Of a stretch of DNA of 64,000 bases, positions 45,251 to 53,045 are shown in pieces (positions within the stretch are counted from its first letter, which is position 1; every line of letters begins with the position of its first letter). The position numbers and the translations under genes were made by a program. The DNA is from Micromonospora sp. WMMD1102. GTDB lineage: Bacteria; Actinomycetota; Actinomycetes; Mycobacteriales; Micromonosporaceae. The stretch covers positions 496,001-560,000 of the forward strand of contig NZ_JARUBN010000001.1 of assembly GCF_029626265.1 (NCBI RefSeq), given 5' to 3'. Under the pieces are notes generated by a model. The model was not told where the DNA came from. It worked only from the letters and a program-made list of their open reading frames with translations, and did not search any database.

Positions 45251-45298
45251 GGTAGTCGAGGTTTCCTAGAGTCCGGCTCCGGGTTCCCGCCGTAGCTT
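45251..45298 (+). promoter_or_regulatory. Promoter with GGTAGTCGAG element and -10 TAGCTT
   Basis: GGTAGTCGAG at 45251-45260 matches the elements before the GT2 gene at 33847. TAGCTT at 45293-45298 is exactly 6 nt from ATG 45305, with no ribosome site, so the transcript is probably leaderless. The element lies 42 bp upstream of the -10 here and 31 bp at 33802, a difference of one helical turn. Confidence 0.55.
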
Positions 45299-45304
45299 CG
45301 GGCC

Positions 45305-46513
45305 ATGACGACCTCAGCGATCCGATCGGCGCCCGGAGCGGACCCCGGGACGACAGCGCAGTCGGGGCCGGACCCCGGGACGACGGAGGCGCCGGGGCCG
45401 GACCCCGGGACGGCAGCGCAGCCGGGGCCGGACCCCGGGACGGCAGCGCAGCCGCGCTGGTCCCGGCGTACCCGGGGACTGCTGGTGGCGGCGGTGCTGT
45501 GGCTCGGGTACGCGCTGCTCCAGCCGGTGCTCTCCGGCCGCTGGTGGCTGATGCAACTGCCCGACCTGGCCCCGCCGCTGGTATTCCTGCTCGTACCGCT
45601 GCTCCTGGCGGCGCTGGCCTGGACGGCGCGCGGCGCCCGGCGGCTGGTCGCGCTGGTCGCGGCGGCCGGCCTGGTCGCCGGTGCCGGCAACCTCGGGGTC
45701 AACTGGTACGCCCTCGGCGACCCGCCGCCGCCCGCACCGCCCGGCGCGATCCGGGTGGTCTCCTGGAACACGAGCTACTGGCACCAGAGCGAGGACCCGG
45801 CCGACTTCTACACCTTCGTCAAGAGCCAGCCGGCCGACGTCTACGTGTTGCAGGAGTACCTCTACCACGACCCGGACCGGATGTGGATGGTCGAGTACGA
45901 CGACCTGGCCCGGCTGCGCCAGGAGTTCCCCGGCTACCACATCTACGCGGTCGGCGAACTTGTCACGCTCTCCCGGTTCCCGATCTCGGCCAGCCGGCCG
46001 CTCTGGGTCGATGCCGAGATGCCCGAGCTGGGCAACGAGTGGCCGGACTACTGGAAGGTCAAGACGATCCGTACCGACCTGGCGGTGGGGGACCGGACGC
46101 TGTCGGTCTACAACGTGCACCTCCAGGTGTCGGTGGACACCAGCGCCGAGCCGGTCGAGCTGATCCGCGACTCCCGGGGCCGCTTCGACAACCGCCGGTT
46201 GCAGTACCGGGCGATCGCCGACGACGTGGCGGCGAACCCGAACCAGTCGCTCGTGGTGGGTGACTTCAACACCTCGCCCTCGATGAGCGAGACCCGGGAC
46301 TTCGACGGGCTGGTCGAGGACGCGATCCGGGCCGACCGCTCCTTCTACCCGGTCTCCTGGCAGACCCAGGGGCCGCTGCAACTGTGGCGGGTGGACCGGG
46401 CGTTCACCACCCCCGGGCTGGCCGTGCACGAATACGACCTGGTCGACCCGCGCGGACGATCCGACCACGCCCTGCAACGGATGCAGCTCTCGCTCGCCGC
46501 GCCGGGCAGCTGA
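45305..46513 (+). CDS. Membrane-anchored EEP-superfamily phosphatase, second copy
   Basis: A 402-aa protein. The N-terminus (about residues 12-50) is four 10-residue units GPDPGTxxxP encoded by a 30-bp tandem repeat at 45340-45459. Three TM helices follow, then the EEP domain: RVVSWNTSYW, YVLQEYLYHD, VYNVHLQVS, LVVGDFNTSPS and RSDHALQRM. It is clearly paralogous to the gene at 34923, including the GELVTLSR block. A polyprenyl- or lipid-phosphate phosphatase role outside the membrane is inferred from the VanJ-like architecture. Confidence 0.88.
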   Translation: MTTSAIRSAPGADPGTTAQSGPDPGTTEAPGPDPGTAAQPGPDPGTAAQPRWSRRTRGLLVAAVLWLGYALLQPVLSGRWWLMQLPDLAPPLVFLLVPLLLAALAWTARGARRLVALVAAAGLVAGAGNLGVNWYALGDPPPPAPPGAIRVVSWNTSYWHQSEDPADFYTFVKSQPADVYVLQEYLYHDPDRMWMVEYDDLARLRQEFPGYHIYAVGELVTLSRFPISASRPLWVDAEMPELGNEWPDYWKVKTIRTDLAVGDRTLSVYNVHLQVSVDTSAEPVELIRDSRGRFDNRRLQYRAIADDVAANPNQSLVVGDFNTSPSMSETRDFDGLVEDAIRADRSFYPVSWQTQGPLQLWRVDRAFTTPGLAVHEYDLVDPRGRSDHALQRMQLSLAAPGS

Positions 46514-46615
46514 CCGCGCCACCCCGGCCGGTTCACACCCGCCGCCGGCCGGTCCACACCCGCCGCCCGGCCACCGCGCCGACGGCGCCCGATTCCCGAA
46601 GTCTGGAGGCAGACC

Positions 46616-47053
46616 ATGACCGCAGCAGCCCTGGATACCGCCGCTACCGGCACCCGACCCTCCGCCGCGCTGCGGGTGGCCCGGGTCGTCGCCCGGGTGC
46701 ACCTGGTCGTCGCGACCTGTCTGGCCGGGTACACGGCGCTCTGGGTCACCACGCTCCAGTCCAGCGAGGGGCAACTGGCCGCCACCGGGGTGAGCCGGCT
46801 GGACATCAAGCTGATGTGGTTCTCGCTGGCCGGGGTGGTGCTGCTGGCCGTCGTGGGCGCCCGGCTGCTCCGCCGGCTGCCCGGTACGCCCAAAGCCCAC
46901 CGGACCGCGCTGGCGGTGCACGCCCTGGCCGTGCTCAACTGCGGCTGGCAGTCGACGATGGTCTACCAGCACAGCACCCTGGCGATGCTGCTGCCCCCAC
47001 TGCTGATCGCGGCCCTCCTGCTGGTACGCCCCGACGCGGACGCCGACGCCTGA
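46616..47053 (+). CDS. Small four-helix membrane protein
   Basis: A 145-aa protein with four hydrophobic segments (about residues 27-47, 66-86, 98-116, 122-140). Motifs are few: LQSSEGQLAATGVSRLDIKL and NCGWQSTMVYQHS. No family recognised. The upstream 102-bp gap contains a 21-bp tandem duplication (46524-46565, unit CCGGCCGGTTCACACCCGCCG). It may be co-transcribed with the EEP and aldo/keto reductase genes. Confidence 0.72.
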   Translation: MTAAALDTAATGTRPSAALRVARVVARVHLVVATCLAGYTALWVTTLQSSEGQLAATGVSRLDIKLMWFSLAGVVLLAVVGARLLRRLPGTPKAHRTALAVHALAVLNCGWQSTMVYQHSTLAMLLPPLLIAALLLVRPDADADA

Positions 47054-47124
47054 CACCCGGCGGATCCGCCGAATCTGTTCAAGCACACGGCCGGCGGAAC
47101 CGGCCGACACTGGAAGGACGGACT

Positions 47125-48135
47125 GTGCAGACGGTAGAACTCGGTCGGACCGGTGAGCAGGTCAGCCAGCTCGCGCTCGGCGCCATGCTGATGGGCACGC
47201 TCACCGACGAGGCCACCTCGGTGCGGATGCTGGACCGCTATCTCGACGAGGGCGGCAACTTCGTCGACACCGCCGACTGCTACGCCTGGTGGCCCAACCG
47301 GGGCAGCTACGGCGGGGAGAGCGAGGAACTGCTCGGCCGGTGGCTGCGCCGGTCCGGCGTACGCGACCGGGTCTTCCTGGCCACCAAGGGCAGCGCCATG
47401 CAGCGCAACCCCGAACTGCTCTGGGGCGAGGGTCCCGACCCGGACTGGTCGGTGGCCCGGGAGAACTTCGAGGGAGCCGGCGGCGACGCCCTGCGCAACG
47501 CCCTGGACGAGAGCCTGCGACGGCTCGGAGTCGACCACGTCGACCTCTACTACGTGCACGTCGACGACCGGTCGACACCGCTGGAGGAGACCCTGGAGGC
47601 GCTGGCCGGGATGGTCCGGGCCGGCAAGGTACGCCACATCGGCTGGTCGAACGTACGCACCTGGCGGCTGGAGCGGATCCGGCAGCTCTGCGCCCGGCAC
47701 GGCTGGCCCGCCCCGGTGGCGGTGCAGCAGCAGCACTCCTACCTGCGCCGCCGGGCGGGGCTGGACGAAGTCTCCATCGTGGACGACGAACAGCTCGACT
47801 ACCTGCGTGCACACGACGACCTGACCCTGGTGTCGTTCTCGCCACTGGTCAAGGGCATCTACGACGACCCGGCGAAGCGGGCCGGGCACTGGGCGATGGC
47901 CCCGTACGAGGGCCCGGACGCCGAGGCCCGGATCGCCGTACTGACCGAGGTGGCCGCCGAGGTCGGCCTGACCCCGAACCAGCTCGTACTCGCCTGGCTG
48001 CTGCACCAGACCTCGCCCCGGGTGGTCCCACTGATCGGCCCGCGTACCTTCGAACAGCTGGCGGCCGCCCTGCCGGCGCTCGGCGCGAAACTCAGCGGCG
48101 ACCAGCTCGCTCGGCTCGACGCCGCGGGCGCCTGA
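47125..48135 (+). CDS. Aldo/keto reductase
   Basis: The protein is 336 aa from GTG 47125 with GGAAGGA 6 nt upstream. It has the AKR (alpha/beta)8 pattern: LALGAMLMG, NFVDTADCYAWW (catalytic Asp/Tyr), FLATKGS (Lys), LYYVHVDDRSTPLEETLEAL (His), RHIGWSNV, VQQQHSYLRRRAG and NQLVLAWLLHQTSPRVVPLI. NADPH-dependent carbonyl reduction is expected. It sits at the edge of the glycolipid-like cluster and could reduce an intermediate. Confidence 0.93.
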   Translation: MQTVELGRTGEQVSQLALGAMLMGTLTDEATSVRMLDRYLDEGGNFVDTADCYAWWPNRGSYGGESEELLGRWLRRSGVRDRVFLATKGSAMQRNPELLWGEGPDPDWSVARENFEGAGGDALRNALDESLRRLGVDHVDLYYVHVDDRSTPLEETLEALAGMVRAGKVRHIGWSNVRTWRLERIRQLCARHGWPAPVAVQQQHSYLRRRAGLDEVSIVDDEQLDYLRAHDDLTLVSFSPLVKGIYDDPAKRAGHWAMAPYEGPDAEARIAVLTEVAAEVGLTPNQLVLAWLLHQTSPRVVPLIGPRTFEQLAAALPALGAKLSGDQLARLDAAGA

Positions 48136-48175
48136 CCGCCCGGCCACCGGCCCTCCAACGCCATCCGGCACCGGC

Positions 48176-48233
48176 TTGAGGGTTTCCGCGCGGACCTGAC
48201 ATATCCTGGGCCGATGTGTCCGGAAACCCTCAA
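48176..48233 (+). promoter_or_regulatory. Inverted repeat TTGAGGGTTTCCG around a promoter
   Basis: TTGAGGGTTTCCG (48176-48188) and its exact complement CGGAAACCCTCAA (48221-48233) flank a -10 box TATCCT (48202-48207), which lies exactly 6 nt before ATG 48214. The arms bracket the promoter and could bind the MerR regulator encoded just downstream, giving autoregulation. Confidence 0.6.
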
Positions 48234-48339
48234 CCCGGTGCGCGGACCCGGGGCGGGGCGGCGGAGCCCTGTGGGTCAGCCGGTGAGCAGGGGCGGTGTG
48301 CTCGGCAGGGCCCGTGTGGTGGGCGGGGCCCGGTGGTGA
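48214..48339 (+). CDS. Candidate 41-aa leader ORF coupled to the MerR gene
   Basis: The ORF begins with ATG 48214, exactly 6 nt after TATCCT (leaderless pattern), and its stop (TGA 48337-48339) overlaps GTG 48336 of the MerR gene as GTGA. The peptide opens MCPETLNPVRGPG and is Arg/Gly-rich. It could be a translated leader that couples or attenuates MerR translation. The alternative is that MerR itself starts at GTG 48216, in the other frame, with a 40-residue extension. Confidence 0.4.
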   Translation: MCPETLNPVRGPGAGRRSPVGQPVSRGGVLGRARVVGGARW

Positions 48340-49061
48340 GCGGGGCGCCGCGGCGGCTGCGTCCCGTCGACCTCGCCCGACTGGCCGGCATCTCCACCCA
48401 GCAGGTCCGCAACTATCTCGACGCCGGGGTCCTGCCCCCGGCGTCCCGGAGCGCCTCCGGATACCGCCAGTTCGACGACCGGCACCGCCGGGCGCTGCTC
48501 ACCTATCGGGCGCTGGCCGCCGGCTACGGATGGGAGACGGCCAGGGCGATCATGCACGCGGTGCACGCCGGGGACCTGCCGTCGGCGCTGGCCCTGGTCG
48601 ACGCCGGTCACGCGGGGCTGCACGAGGAGCGGCGGGCGCTCGCCGAGACCGCCGCCGCGCTGGAGGCGGTCGCCGGGCAGCAGACCGAGTCGGCGGCCGT
48701 ACCCCGGCTGACGCTGCGGATCGGCGAGCTGGCGGCCCGGCTCGGCGTGCGTACCTCCGCGCTGCGGGTCTGGGAGGCGGCCGGGCTGCTGGTGCCGGAG
48801 CGGGAGCCGGGCACCGGGTACCGCCGGTTCGGCCCGGCCGAGATCCGGGACGCGCAGATGATCCACATGCTGCGCCGGAGCCGCTACCTGCTGCCGCAGA
48901 TCCGGCCGATCCTGGACGGCCTGCGCCGCACCGGCAGTACCGCGGCACTGCGGGCTGCCGTGGCCCGCCGCCGGCAGGAGCTGACCGGGCGGGCCACCGC
49001 GATGCTGGCCGGGTCGAGCCGGCTGCACGACTACCTGACCGCCGACGCGCCGGCCGACTGA
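48336..49061 (+). CDS. Double-domain MerR-family transcriptional regulator
   Basis: The protein is 241 aa from GTG 48336. It has two MerR-type winged helices in one chain: RPVDLARLAGISTQQVRNYL with GYRQFDDRHRRALLTY (about residues 8-60), and LRIGELAARLGVRTSALRVW with GYRRFGPAEIRDAQMIH (about 125-185), joined by a helical linker. There is no C-terminal effector domain or Cys pair. Tandem MerR proteins are rarer than single ones and may act as pseudo-dimers. Likely targets are itself and the divergent or downstream genes. Confidence 0.9.
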   Translation: MSGAPRRLRPVDLARLAGISTQQVRNYLDAGVLPPASRSASGYRQFDDRHRRALLTYRALAAGYGWETARAIMHAVHAGDLPSALALVDAGHAGLHEERRALAETAAALEAVAGQQTESAAVPRLTLRIGELAARLGVRTSALRVWEAAGLLVPEREPGTGYRRFGPAEIRDAQMIHMLRRSRYLLPQIRPILDGLRRTGSTAALRAAVARRRQELTGRATAMLAGSSRLHDYLTADAPAD

Positions 49062-49214
49062 CGGCTGCCGTGTTGGGGGCGACTGCCGCTGCCGCGATCG
49101 CCGGCCCGGCCGCTGCCGCGATCGCAGGCTCGGCCGCTGCCGCGGCCGGTCGGCGGGCGCGGCTCCGCTTCGGGCTGGTCGGCCAGCGGTGCGCTGTCGG
49201 CCGGTACCCGGAGA

Positions 49215-49220
49215 TAGGCT
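49215..49220 (+). promoter_or_regulatory. -10 box before the aldehyde dehydrogenase
   Basis: TAGGCT (TANNNT) is 7 nt upstream of GTG 49228 with no ribosome site, consistent with a leaderless transcript for the aldehyde dehydrogenase/endonuclease V pair. Confidence 0.5.
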
Positions 49221-49227
49221 GCCGGGC

Positions 49228-50691
49228 GTGGAGTCCGTGCCGTTCCTCCTCGCCGGCCGGCCGGCGCAGGGTGCCGACCCGCTGGTGGTCCGGCATCCGT
49301 ACGACGGCCGGGAGGTCGGCCGGACCAGTTTCGCCGATCCGGAGCAGGTCGAGGCGGCGGTGGCCGCCGCGGCGGCGGTGGCGGACCGGGCCGCCTCGCT
49401 GCCCGCGCACGTCCGGGCCGGCGCCCTCGACCACGTCTCCCGGCGGCTCGGCGAGCGGGCCGAGGAGATCGCCCGGCTGGTCACCGCCGAAAGCGGCAAG
49501 CCGGTCAGGTGGGCCAGGGCCGAGGTGGACCGCGCGGTAGCCACCTTCCGGTGGGCCGCCGAGGAGGCCCGGCGCTGGTCCGGCGAGGTGCAGCGACTGG
49601 ACACCGAACCGACCGGCGAGGGCCGGCTCGCCCTGGTGGGCCGACTGCCCCGGGGCCCGGTGCTCGGCATCACCCCGTTCAACTTTCCGGTCAACCTGGT
49701 GGCGCACAAGGTCGCCCCGGCACTCGCGGTCGGGGCGCCGATCGTCGTCAAGCCAGCCCCGGCCACCCCGCTGACCGCGCTGCTCCTCGGCGAGCTGCTG
49801 GCCGAGGTGACCGAGCCGGACGGCCCCGGCACCGGGCTGCCGGCCGGGCTGGTCTCGGTGCTCCCGCTACCGAACGACCGGACCGGCGACCTGGTCCGCG
49901 ACCCCCGGCTGCCGGTGGTCTCGTTCACCGGTTCCGGGCCGGTCGGCACCGCGATCCGGCGCTCGGTCCCGGAGAAGCACGTGACCCTCGAACTGGGCGG
50001 CAACGCCGCCGCGCTGGTCTGCGCGGACTGGGCCGGCACCGACGACCTCGACCACGCCGCGCGCCGGATCGCCACCTTCGGCAACTACCAGGCCGGGCAG
50101 AGCTGCATCGCGGTGCAGCGGGTCTTCGTGCACGAGTGGCTGCTCGACGCCTTCCTGCCCCGGCTGGTCGCGGCGGTCGCCGGGCTGGCCACCGGGGACC
50201 CGGCGGACGAGGCGACCGAGGTCGGGCCACTTGTCGACGAGGCCGCCGCCCGCCGGGTGGAGAGCTGGGTGGACGAGGCCGTCGCGGCCGGCGCCGCCGT
50301 CGAACTGGGCGGTAGGCGGGACGGCGCCAGCTACGCCCCGACCGTGCTGACCGGGGTGCCGCCGGGCTGCCGGGTGAACACCGAGGAGGTCTTCGGGCCG
50401 GTCCTGGTGGTGGCGCCGGTGCCGGACGACGCGGCCGGGTTCGCCGCCGTCAACGACTCGACGTACGGGTTGCAGGCCGGGATCTTCACACATCGCCTGG
50501 AGACGGCGTTCGCGGCGTACCGGGCGCTGCGGGTCGGTGGGGTGATCGTCGGTGACGTGCCGTCGTACCGGGCCGACCAGATGCCGTACGGCGGGACGAA
50601 GGGCAGTGGCGTCGGCCGGGAGGGGGTACGCAGCGCGATGCAGGACTACACCGAGTCCCGGGTGCTGGTGCTGAGCGGGATCGAGTGGTGA
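49228..50691 (+). CDS. Aldehyde dehydrogenase (NAD(P)-dependent)
   Basis: The protein is 487 aa from GTG 49228. Motifs include GPVLGITPFNFPVNLVAHKV, IVVKPAPATPLTALLLGELL, VSFTGSGPVGTAIR, the general-base Glu in VTLELGGNAAALV, the catalytic Cys in QAGQSCIAVQRVF and NTEEVFGPVLVVAPV. Oxidation of an aldehyde to the acid is expected; the substrate is unknown. Its end is coupled to endonuclease V by a GTGA overlap. Confidence 0.94.
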   Translation: MESVPFLLAGRPAQGADPLVVRHPYDGREVGRTSFADPEQVEAAVAAAAAVADRAASLPAHVRAGALDHVSRRLGERAEEIARLVTAESGKPVRWARAEVDRAVATFRWAAEEARRWSGEVQRLDTEPTGEGRLALVGRLPRGPVLGITPFNFPVNLVAHKVAPALAVGAPIVVKPAPATPLTALLLGELLAEVTEPDGPGTGLPAGLVSVLPLPNDRTGDLVRDPRLPVVSFTGSGPVGTAIRRSVPEKHVTLELGGNAAALVCADWAGTDDLDHAARRIATFGNYQAGQSCIAVQRVFVHEWLLDAFLPRLVAAVAGLATGDPADEATEVGPLVDEAAARRVESWVDEAVAAGAAVELGGRRDGASYAPTVLTGVPPGCRVNTEEVFGPVLVVAPVPDDAAGFAAVNDSTYGLQAGIFTHRLETAFAAYRALRVGGVIVGDVPSYRADQMPYGGTKGSGVGREGVRSAMQDYTESRVLVLSGIEW

Positions 50692-51398
50692 CCGACCGGC
50701 CGCCGGCCCTGTCCACCGTTTCCGCCACCGTCGAGATCCCGGGCACCGTCGCCGAGGCGGTGGCGGTGCAGGACCGGCTGCGTCCACTGGCCGACCTGAC
50801 CGGGCCGGGGCCGGCCGCACCCCGCACGGTGGCCGGACTCGACGTCGCGTACGCCGAGGACGGCGACCGGCTCGCCGCCGCCGTGACCGTGCTGGACACG
50901 GCCACCCTGGCGGTACTGGACACGGCGGTGGTCACCGGCCGGGCCGCCTTCGACTACGTACCCGGGCTCTTCGCCTTCCGGGAACTGCCCGCCCTGCTCG
51001 CCGCGCTCGCCCGGCTGACCGTCGAGCCGGAGCTGCTGGTCTGCGACGGACACGGGCTGGCCCATCCGCGCCGGTTCGGGCTCGCCTGCCACCTGGGTGT
51101 GCTCACCGACCGCCCGGCGATCGGCGTCGGAAAGACTCCGCTGGTCGGCTCCTGGGCCGAGCCGGACCGGCGGCGCGGCTCCTGGACCCCGCTGCGGGAC
51201 GGCACCGACGAGGTCGGCCGGGTGTTGCGGACCCGGGACGGCGTCAAGCCGGTCTTCGTCTCGGTCGGGCACCGGATGGGGGTGGCGAACGCCTGCGCCC
51301 AGGTGCTCCGGCTGACCCCCCGATACCGGCTGCCGGAGACCACCCGGCAGGCCGACCGGGCATGCCGGGCCGAGCTGCGCAGATCCGTCGGGGTGTGA
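50688..51398 (+). CDS. nfi: Endonuclease V
   Basis: A 236-aa protein that cuts DNA or RNA 3' to deoxyinosine/inosine. Metal-site motifs: AGLDVAYAEDGDRLAAAVTV (Asp), PELLVCDGHGLAHPRRFGLA (Asp/His) and HLGVLTDRPAIGVGKTPLVG, with VGHRMGVANACAQVL at the end. Length is normal for the family. It overlaps the aldehyde dehydrogenase stop by 4 nt, an unusual partner, so they probably share only transcription. Confidence 0.95.
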   Translation: MTDRPPALSTVSATVEIPGTVAEAVAVQDRLRPLADLTGPGPAAPRTVAGLDVAYAEDGDRLAAAVTVLDTATLAVLDTAVVTGRAAFDYVPGLFAFRELPALLAALARLTVEPELLVCDGHGLAHPRRFGLACHLGVLTDRPAIGVGKTPLVGSWAEPDRRRGSWTPLRDGTDEVGRVLRTRDGVKPVFVSVGHRMGVANACAQVLRLTPRYRLPETTRQADRACRAELRRSVGV

Positions 51399-51580
51399 CG
51401 GTGCGGCAGATCCGTCGGGGTTTCACGGTGCGGGGCCTCGGCTCGCTTCCGGGCGCGGGAAGCTCACCTCCGGCCACCGGCCGAGGATTCGGCGCGGGGC
51501 CGGCCGGGCAGAAGAGAGGACGGTTGCCGGCACACCGGTAGCCTGTGCCCTGATCTTGCACTGCGACGAGCGAGGTAAAC

Positions 51581-52846
51581 ATGTCGGTACGGCGTGGCGC
51601 GACCTGGCTGGGAACCGTCGGCCTGCTGGCCGGTGCGGCGGTGGCACTCGCACCCGCCCCGGCCCGGGCCGAGGGCGAACAGGTGAAGGTGCGCGCGCCG
51701 AACTCGATAAGCGCGGGCGGCTCGGCGGCCTCGGTGACGGTGAACGTCTCGATGCGCGGCGGCGACTGCGTGAACGTCCGCACCGCGCTCGCCGTGCAGC
51801 TGCCGGGGCTGACCGCCGACCGGGTCGAGGTGCGGGTCCCCGCCGGCCGCGACTGGCGGCGGGTGCCGGTCTCGGCGGCCGGGGACGGGCTGTTCGTCAC
51901 GGAACGCACCGCCCCGCAGCGGCCCGAACTGTGCGCCCGGAAGAACGTCTCCAGCCGCTACCGGGTGAACCTGGCCGAGGGGGTGCCGGGCGGTCGGGTC
52001 ACGCTGGTCGCCGAGGCGTACGCGGCGGGCGGCCGGCTGCTCGGCCGGGGCGGCGACGCGGCCCGGGTGACCGGACGGACCGGGAAGGCCCCGCAGCGTA
52101 CCCCCGGTCTGGTGACTGCGTCGGCGACCCCGCAGGCCACCGAGGCGGCGGAGGCCGAGCCGAGTCAGGAGGTCGCGGCGGCGCTGCCGGTGCGGCCGGC
52201 CGCCGCCGAGGACTCCGGCGGGTCGCTCGGGCTCGGCGGCATGGTGATGGTGGTCGGCGTGGTCATGGTCGGGATCGGCATCGCCCTGATCGTGCTGCTG
52301 GTCCGCCGCAGCCGGGCGGAGCGGGCCCGAGCCGGTATGCCGTCCGCCGCTGCCGCCGATCCGACCGGCGCCGAACAGACCGCCCGGATCGTCCTGCTCG
52401 GCGCGGAGCCGACCACCCGGATCCCGCCGACCGGTGCGGACCCGACGACCCGGATCCCCCCGGCCGGCCCGGTCTTCCGCAGTGCGACGCTGCCGGCCGG
52501 CCCGCCGCCGGCCACCGCTCCCGGGCCACTCCCGCAGCCCGCCACGCCCGCTCCAGCCTCACCGCCCGCCGTGCCCGGTCAGGTCGCGCCGGGTGGGGTG
52601 GCCGGCGGCGACCAGACGCTGATCCTGCCCGTCTCGGCGACGACCCCGCGGCGACCGCGTGGGACGACCCCGTCCCGGCCGGCCGATGCCGCCCCGGTGC
52701 CGCCGCGTCGGGCCGGCTCGGTCGATCCCGCCGGGGTGCCGGCCGAGCAGACGGGACCGGACGCGGGCGCACCGGCGGACCCGCCCTCGACCGGTGGACC
52801 CGACGCCACCCTGATCCTGCCGCCCTCCCGCCGCCCGCCGCGCTGA
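51581..52846 (+). CDS. Secreted single-pass membrane protein with TxxI/L-P cytoplasmic repeats
   Basis: A 421-aa protein: signal peptide (residues 1-30, LLAGAAVALAPAPARA), an extracytoplasmic beta-domain with a Cys pair (GGDCVNVRT ... ELCARKN), a TM at about 222-245, and a long Pro/Ala/Gly-rich cytoplasmic tail. The tail repeats Thr-x-x-hydrophobic-Pro units (DPTTRIPP, EPTTRIPP, DQTLILP, DATLILPP), resembling phosphothreonine motifs recognised by FHA domains, so it may be a Ser/Thr-kinase substrate. I recognise no named family. Confidence 0.75.
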   Translation: MSVRRGATWLGTVGLLAGAAVALAPAPARAEGEQVKVRAPNSISAGGSAASVTVNVSMRGGDCVNVRTALAVQLPGLTADRVEVRVPAGRDWRRVPVSAAGDGLFVTERTAPQRPELCARKNVSSRYRVNLAEGVPGGRVTLVAEAYAAGGRLLGRGGDAARVTGRTGKAPQRTPGLVTASATPQATEAAEAEPSQEVAAALPVRPAAAEDSGGSLGLGGMVMVVGVVMVGIGIALIVLLVRRSRAERARAGMPSAAAADPTGAEQTARIVLLGAEPTTRIPPTGADPTTRIPPAGPVFRSATLPAGPPPATAPGPLPQPATPAPASPPAVPGQVAPGGVAGGDQTLILPVSATTPRRPRGTTPSRPADAAPVPPRRAGSVDPAGVPAEQTGPDAGAPADPPSTGGPDATLILPPSRRPPR

Positions 52847-53045
52847 TCCCGCCGCCCACGGCGCTGCCGCCCACGGCGCTGCCCCCGGCAGCACCCGCAG
52901 GGTGGCGGCGTGTCGGGGTGCCGGGGGAGGTCGGTGGGGGTGGCGGGGGTTGTTCGCGGTTGGCGGATCGCCTTGGGGCAGGGCGCGGGGCCTGGCTCCG
53001 ATACGCTCAGGCCGTTGACCGAGTGGCCGACCGAGGGGCGGGATT

